Source of the DNA: Candidatus Methanosuratincola sp.
GTDB taxonomy: Archaea > Thermoproteota > Methanomethylicia > Methanomethylicales > Methanomethylicaceae
DNA length: 10,206 nucleotides
NCBI GenBank assembly: GCA_029907755.1
Contig: JARYLH010000008.1
Location: 12,372-22,577, forward strand
Direction: 5' to 3'
The position numbers and the translations under genes are program-made. Shown in pieces: positions 6,965 through 10,206 of the stretch. The stretch's first letter is position 1. Every line of letters starts with the position of its first letter. The notes beneath the pieces were generated by a model. That model did not search any database. It was not told the DNA's origin and was given only the letters and a program-made list of their open reading frames with translations.

Positions 6965-7503
6965 ATTTTGACCCCATCATAACCCGACTCTGCTGCCCTG
7001 CGGTTCCTCTCTGCGACCTCCCCCTTCCACCTGGAGTTGATCACCCCGAGGACAGTATCCTTACCTATCACGCCGGTCACCTTGGACACCGCCCCGAAGA
7101 TCACAGTGCTCAGTATTGCCCAGCCTGCGCTCACCAAGCCATTCCCAACCGCGATCCCCGTCGCGTCTAAAAGGGCGACCCTGAACCCCTTCAGCTGCGG
7201 CTCCTGCTTGTGGTTCACAACCAGTATTGCCCCCTCGGCAACACCATCGAAGACCTCCTTCATGTAAAGAAGGAGCGGGTCGCACACCCCGACGATTTGC
7301 GGGCTCCGGACCTGCGAATGCCGCCTGATCGGGGATTCGGAGATCCTTGCGGAGGCGCTCACGGGCGCGCCCCTCCGCTCCGCACCGAAGAGAGGTATGG
7401 ACTGTGCGTAAAATCCCTCGAGGATGGCTGCTTCAGCGATCATCTCGGCGGCGGTCACCATCCCTTGGCCGCCCCTCCCGTGGAGTCTTATCTCAAGGAA
7501 CAA
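6958..7503 (-). CDS. porG: Pyruvate:ferredoxin oxidoreductase gamma subunit
   Basis: The gamma subunit of the four-subunit archaeal POR. It has 181 residues, a typical length. The N-terminus MFLEIRLHGRGGQGMVTAAE carries the GRGGQG motif of the family, and GAERRGAPV (about 40-48) is also characteristic. It is the first gene of the operon. The start is a TTG at 7503, which puts LEIRLHGRGGQG at the usual distance from the N-terminus. A TATA-like box at 7524-7531 is centred about 25 bases away, so the message may be leaderless. An inverted repeat overlaps that box. Confidence 0.92.
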   Translation of the reverse strand: MFLEIRLHGRGGQGMVTAAEMIAEAAILEGFYAQSIPLFGAERRGAPVSASARISESPIRRHSQVRSPQIVGVCDPLLLYMKEVFDGVAEGAILVVNHKQEPQLKGFRVALLDATGIAVGNGLVSAGWAILSTVIFGAVSKVTGVIGKDTVLGVINSRWKGEVAERNRRAAESGYDGVKIC

Positions 7504-7517
7504 AGGGACCGCCTATA

Positions 7518-7531
7518 TTTACATTTGTAAA
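7518..7531 (-). promoter_or_regulatory. por operon promoter with overlapping inverted repeat
   Basis: On the plus strand TTTACA (7518-7523) and TGTAAA (7526-7531) form a perfect 6-bp inverted repeat around TT. A further TGTAAA lies at 7537-7542. On the minus strand TTTACAAA (7524-7531) is in TATA position for the porG start at 7503. A dyad on the TATA box is what a repressor operator would look like, but no regulator is known here. Confidence 0.4.
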
Positions 7532-7592
7532 GTTGCTGTAAAAAATCTTTTCCGGAGCTTGCCGGCGGAGCGATTCCCGGCAGCAGGTAAAC

Positions 7593-7600
7593 TTTAAAAA
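7593..7600 (+). promoter_or_regulatory. TATA-like box for tRNA-His
   Basis: TTTAAAAA lies about 40 bases before the tRNA 5' end, giving a predicted start near 7621 and a 5' leader of about 15 bases for RNase P to remove. It is divergent from the por promoter. Confidence 0.45.
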
Positions 7601-7645
7601 GCTCGTGCTGCGCAAGTCTGAAGGGGGCCTGAGGTGGCCCGGGTT

Positions 7646-7672
7646 AGGCAGCCGATGCGGGCTGCCCCCGAA
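7646..7672 (+). other. tRNA-His intron 1, noncanonical site between positions 9 and 10 (BHB)
   Basis: The 27-base insert lies between acceptor and D arm. The precursor forms a complete BHB: outer helix GCC (7637-7639) with GGT (7674-7676), central helix CGGG (7640-7643) with CCCG (7667-7670), three-base bulges TTA (7644-7646) and AAG (7671-7673), and an inner 7-bp stem GGCAGCC/GGCTGCC (7647-7653/7660-7666) with a six-base loop. Cutting between the second and third bulge bases leaves U8-U9 joined to G10. A cut one base earlier would leave the more usual U8-A9. Confidence 0.85.
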
Positions 7673-7700
7673 GGGTAGCGGTTATCCCGGAGGCCTGTGG

Positions 7701-7715
7701 CGCGGAAGCGCAGAG
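7701..7715 (+). other. tRNA-His intron 2 at position 37/38 (BHB)
   Basis: The 15-base insert follows G37. The central helix is CTGT (7695-7698) with GCAG (7710-7713), one U-G pair included. The bulges are 7699-7701 and 7714-7716. The inner stem GC/GC (7702-7703/7708-7709) closes a GGAA tetraloop, and the anticodon stem is the outer helix. The geometry is nearly identical to the tRNA-Glu intron. Confidence 0.88.
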
Positions 7716-7762
7716 AGCCTCAGCTCGCGGGTTCGATCCCCGCCCCGGGCCCTCAATCTTTC

Positions 7763-8860
7763 TCACTCTAGCCTCACGAGCCTGTAGCTGCTTGAGCCAA
7801 GACCAAGGCGTTCGGCTTCCTTGATGTGTATCCAGCTGTCCGTCCTGTTTATCTTCCCCAGGATATCCGGCGGCGAGACGCCCCATGAGGGGAACGCCTC
7901 AGCAGAGTCGATCAGCCGGACCGATGCCGCGTCTATGGCCACGGGATCCGTCGATCCGAGTATCCCTATGTTCTGAACCACGAGCCCGCCCGCCGGGGCT
8001 GCGCAGTCACACAGCGGCGTTACGTCGAATAGGAAATTCAGAAAAAGAGCCGCCTTCCCTTCCATTACCCTCATAACCCCTGCAGCCGCCTCTGCCATCC
8101 CCTTCTGGAACCTCTCCTTGCCGTCCTCGAGGATCCCGATTGCCCCGTACTCGCAGCTGAACCTGCATGTGGCGCAGTAAAAGCACCTCTCCCAGTCCCA
8201 GACCGGTCTCCCTTCCGACATCTTCAAGGCAGAGAACCTGCAGACTTCGGCACACGTGCCGCACCCTGTGCACTCTTCCTCGTGAAAGACAAGCCCATGC
8301 GCCTTGTGCTGCTCCCTCTTGCAGTCCTTCGTCGTGCATCCCATCGCCAGGTTTTTTATCGCCCCGCCGATGCCCGACAGGACGTGGCCTTTGACGTGGC
8401 TCAACACAACGATTGCGTCTGCGTCGGCAATAGCCTTGGCTACCTTGACAAAATCGATGTACCTTCCGCCTTCGGTGGTCGTGCCGCTGTACCCGTCAGG
8501 GGCGTCTGCAATCACTATCGGGCAACCAAGCCCGCCTTCTGTGAAGCCGTTGTATGCAGCGGTTCTCAGGCTCTCCTCGACCGTCACCCTTGCCCCCTCA
8601 GGGTAGAGTGCTGTGGTTTCCGTGGCAAACGGGAAGCCGCCCATGCCTTTCACGCACTCAACTACTCGCCTTACAAAGGCAGGCCTTATGTGCGTGTAGT
8701 TCCCCAGCTCCCCGAAGTGCGCCTTGACCGCAACCCTTTTGCCTTCCAGGCGTTGGCCTCCTGCGCCCCCACAAGCCTTTGTGCATCTCTCAATCAGCCT
8801 ATCAATGCCCTCGAGCACGGCGCCGCTCCCCGAGAAATCGAAGAAGTATACCTCAGACAT
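7763..8860 (-). CDS. DUF362-family protein with two [4Fe-4S] ferredoxin motifs
   Basis: A 365-residue cytoplasmic iron-sulfur protein of the DUF362 family, whose biochemical role is not established. The N-terminal DUF362 part includes KRVAVKAHFGELGN (41-54), VVLSHVKGHVLSGIGGAIKNLAMG (151-174) and the C-terminal ILGSTDPVAIDAAS (300-313). Inserted between are two ferredoxin motifs, C197-C200-C203-C207 and C226-C229-C232-C236. An extra CxC is at 284-286. The start is ATG 8860 because AGGAGG lies eight bases upstream. The open frame runs further up to 9076 but has no ribosome site, and that extension overlaps corA. It ends 12 bases past tRNA-His on the opposite strand. An electron-transfer job related to POR or CODH is a guess from context. 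Confidence 0.85.
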   Translation of the reverse strand: MSEVYFFDFSGSGAVLEGIDRLIERCTKACGGAGGQRLEGKRVAVKAHFGELGNYTHIRPAFVRRVVECVKGMGGFPFATETTALYPEGARVTVEESLRTAAYNGFTEGGLGCPIVIADAPDGYSGTTTEGGRYIDFVKVAKAIADADAIVVLSHVKGHVLSGIGGAIKNLAMGCTTKDCKREQHKAHGLVFHEEECTGCGTCAEVCRFSALKMSEGRPVWDWERCFYCATCRFSCEYGAIGILEDGKERFQKGMAEAAAGVMRVMEGKAALFLNFLFDVTPLCDCAAPAGGLVVQNIGILGSTDPVAIDAASVRLIDSAEAFPSWGVSPPDILGKINRTDSWIHIKEAERLGLGSSSYRLVRLE

Positions 8861-8868
8861 CGTTCCGT

Positions 8869-8874
8869 CCTCCT
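8869..8874 (-). promoter_or_regulatory. Shine-Dalgarno AGGAGG for the DUF362 gene
   Basis: A perfect AGGAGG on the minus strand, eight bases before ATG 8860, fixes the start and rules out the longer open frame. It is the strongest ribosome site in the window. Confidence 0.75.
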
Positions 8875-8895
8875 GATAATATTGCCTGGAGCGCA

Positions 8896-8903
8896 TAAAA
8901 ATA
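8896..8903 (-). promoter_or_regulatory. TATA-like box for the DUF362 gene
   Basis: The minus strand reads TATTTTTA, which would start transcription near 8874, only just including the AGGAGG site. Assigned by position. Confidence 0.35.
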
Positions 8904-8949
8904 CCTGCCTGGTCCGCGCCTGGCAGCCCTTCCGTCAAAAACCTTATCA

Positions 8950-8957
8950 TTTTAAAT
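8950..8957 (+). promoter_or_regulatory. TATA-like box for corA
   Basis: TTTTAAAT lies about 43 bases before the GTG start at 8997, so the leader would be roughly 15-18 bases and would carry the GGGGG ribosome site at 8985-8989. It is divergent from the DUF362 promoter. Confidence 0.5.
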
Positions 8958-8996
8958 ACCTGCTGCAGCCTGACTTGATCTGATGGGGGTTTTCCT

Positions 8997-9935
8997 GTGC
9001 GCAGGCTCCAGTGTGGCGGGGTAGTCTGGATTGACCTTGAAAAGCCGAAGCGAGAAGAGGTCGCCGAGCTTGGCAAGATGTTCCCGTTTCACCCCCTCAA
9101 CCTCGAGGACTGCCTCTCCAGGACGCAGCTGACCAAACTCGAGCGCCACGAAGACCATATATTTCTCATCGTCCGGTTCCCAGTGAAGTGCGGGGATCTG
9201 AGCTGTTCCCCATCGCAGATCTCGTTTTTCCTCGGAAAGGACTACCTTGTCACGATCCATGACGGGAGTATTGCGGCGATGAAGGAGATCTTCAACTCCT
9301 GCGAAACCTTGGTCAAGCAGAACCAGAAGGTGACTTGGGACGGGGTCGGCTCCCTTTTCTACACGATAGTCAGCAAGATAGTCGACTCGCTCTTCCCGGT
9401 CATGGAAGGGATGATGGACCGCATAGAGGACCTCGAGGACAGGATATTCAGCGAGCAGCACGACGCCCTCTTTGAGGTCGCGAATCTGAGGAGGAGCGTC
9501 TCTGACCTGAGGAGGATCATCTCACCTTTCAGGAAGGTAGTCGCCGACATCTCGATAGCCGTGAGCGAGGTGACGGGGGATGACCTGAAAGTTTACTTCG
9601 ATGACGTGAAGGACAGGGTGGAGCGTATATGGGAGCTCTCCGAGACCTGCAAGGAGCTCGTCGAGATCTTCAAGGACACCGATTTCACGCTCTACCAGAG
9701 GCGCATGAACCGAGCACTCGTCATCCTGACCGTGATATTCACGATCACAATCCCGGCCACGATAGTGGGCACGTTCTACGGGATGAACATCCCGATGCCC
9801 GGCTCTGCCGTGGAAATCACGGAAGGACTGCCCACCTTCCTCGGGCCTTGGACGACTTTCATATTCGTTCTTTTGATTTCCTTCCTTCCGGCTGTTTTGA
9901 TGCTCGCATACTTCAAGAGGATCGGCTGGATGTGA
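8997..9935 (+). CDS. corA: CorA-family divalent metal transporter (Mg2+/Co2+/Ni2+)
   Basis: An inner-membrane pentameric channel for Mg2+ and, in some members, Co2+ or Ni2+. It has 312 residues. The N-terminal cytoplasmic domain opens with VVWIDLEKPKREE, and FHPLNLEDCLS is the conserved (H/N)PLxxEDxL segment. A long helical part (about 130-235) has the usual VMEGMMDRIEDLEDRIF coiled-coil region. TM1 (about 239-260) leads to the signature YGMN (GMN at 262-264), and TM2 is at about 287-306 with a basic C-terminus (FKRIGWM). The start is a GTG with GGGGG seven bases upstream; an ATG at 8983 is out of frame. Being in the same window as a nickel enzyme is suggestive but does not show nickel transport. 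Confidence 0.92.
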   Translation: MRRLQCGGVVWIDLEKPKREEVAELGKMFPFHPLNLEDCLSRTQLTKLERHEDHIFLIVRFPVKCGDLSCSPSQISFFLGKDYLVTIHDGSIAAMKEIFNSCETLVKQNQKVTWDGVGSLFYTIVSKIVDSLFPVMEGMMDRIEDLEDRIFSEQHDALFEVANLRRSVSDLRRIISPFRKVVADISIAVSEVTGDDLKVYFDDVKDRVERIWELSETCKELVEIFKDTDFTLYQRRMNRALVILTVIFTITIPATIVGTFYGMNIPMPGSAVEITEGLPTFLGPWTTFIFVLLISFLPAVLMLAYFKRIGWM

Positions 9936-9965
9936 AACGCCCATTCCTTCGTGGGGTGCTACATC

Positions 9966-10206
9966 ATGGCAACCGTACTTCTCACAGTAGAGTATGGCAA
10001 GGAGGGCGGGGCGGCGGTGGAGGTCCTGGACTGCATCCTGCCTTTGGATCCTGGCGCGTCAGTCAGGCGCTGCGGATTCGGAGGGGTCCTGATCCTCGAG
10101 ACCTCGCTTGATCCGGATCGCGCAGCGGAGTCTATAGCATGTTCGCTGTGCCGCCTGGTGAGGAGCGCAATCCCTGTAGATCAGCTTGTAAGGTCGGACA
10201 TCCTAG
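9966..10206 (+). CDS. THUMP-domain protein (N-terminal part, runs off right edge)
   Basis: 80 codons are visible from ATG 9966 (MATVLLTVEYGKEGG) with no stop before the edge. The segment FGGVLILETSLDPDRAAE, then CRLVRSAIPVDQLVRSDIL, resembles archaeal THUMP domains (FxGVLLLExxxDPxxA, then FRxIPVxxVVxTD), which bind RNA and usually accompany tRNA-modifying enzymes. GGGGTG (9953-9958) serves as a ribosome site. It lies 30 bases after corA on the same strand with no visible promoter or terminator, so it may be co-transcribed. Any catalytic domain lies outside the window. The family call rests on a short match. Confidence 0.7.
   Translation, partial: MATVLLTVEYGKEGGAAVEVLDCILPLDPGASVRRCGFGGVLILETSLDPDRAAESIACSLCRLVRSAIPVDQLVRSDIL

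Larger units (their letters stand above)
7636..7751 (+). tRNA. tRNA-His (anticodon GTG) with two introns
   Basis: Acceptor GCCCGGG (7637-7643) pairs with CCCGGGC (7744-7750). Identity is supported by G at 7636, which can serve as G-1, facing C73 at 7751. The D arm GGG/CCC (7673-7675/7686-7688) has a GCGGTT loop, as in archaeal tRNA-His. The anticodon stem is GAGGC (7690-7694) with GCCTC (7717-7721), with GTG at 7697-7699 after T7696. The variable region is AGCTC, and the T arm is GCGGG-TTCGATC-CCCGC (7727-7743). Two inserts, 7646-7672 and 7701-7715, must be removed; the mature tRNA is then 74 bases including G-1. CCA is not encoded, unlike in tRNA-Glu. Confidence 0.92.

Noticed and set aside
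8282..8983. 233-codon open frame antisense to the DUF362 gene
   Set aside because: The opposite strand encodes a protein with clear ferredoxin and DUF362 motifs; this frame has none.
8861..9076. N-terminal extension of the DUF362 open frame (about 72 extra residues)
   Set aside because: The extension overlaps the divergent corA start and its promoter, has no ribosome site and lacks family similarity. AGGAGG at 8869-8874 points to ATG 8860.

Overview
The window looks archaeal. Its two tRNA genes carry introns bounded by bulge-helix-bulge (BHB) folds. The helicase is of the archaeal Hef type and the pyruvate:ferredoxin oxidoreductase is the four-subunit form. Arg codons are mostly AGG, and many genes have a TATA-like box about 25-30 bases before the start codon, implying leaderless or very short-leader mRNAs. 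A noncanonically placed tRNA-His intron and an anaerobic CO/pyruvate/ferredoxin gene set point to a strict anaerobe, perhaps in the TACK superphylum. That placement is inference.

Layout, left to right. Bases 1-847 (minus) hold the N-terminal part of an SF2 helicase running off the left edge. Bases 848-1247 have no intact gene but contain a 38-codon remnant of a histidine kinase C-terminus (1018-1134). A tRNA-Glu(CTC) with a 16-base intron follows (1248-1338, with encoded CCA). Bases 1342-1640 contain no recognised gene, only inverted repeats. On the plus strand come a CooS-type Ni-CO dehydrogenase (1686-3566) and an M29-family metalloaminopeptidase (3659-4660). On the minus strand lies the porG-porD-porA-porB operon (7503 down to 4657), whose last stop codon shares a CTAG with the aminopeptidase stop. 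A tRNA-His(GTG) with two introns (7636-7751) follows. Then come a DUF362 protein with two [4Fe-4S] ferredoxin motifs (8860-7763, minus), a divergent CorA-type metal transporter (8997-9935), and the start of a THUMP-domain protein (9966 to the right edge).

How the genes fit together. CooS would oxidise CO or reduce CO2, and POR interconverts pyruvate with acetyl-CoA plus CO2; both normally exchange electrons with ferredoxin. The DUF362 iron-sulfur protein lies just beyond the tRNA-His. No acetyl-CoA synthase, CooF, CooC or hydrogenase gene is in the window, so CooS stands without its usual partners here.

Most noteworthy: CooS keeps the C-cluster histidine and four C-cluster cysteines but has Ile-Glu where canonical enzymes have a Cys-Cys pair (a C-cluster ligand). 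The tRNA-His precursor contains two complete BHB folds, one at the acceptor/D-arm junction.
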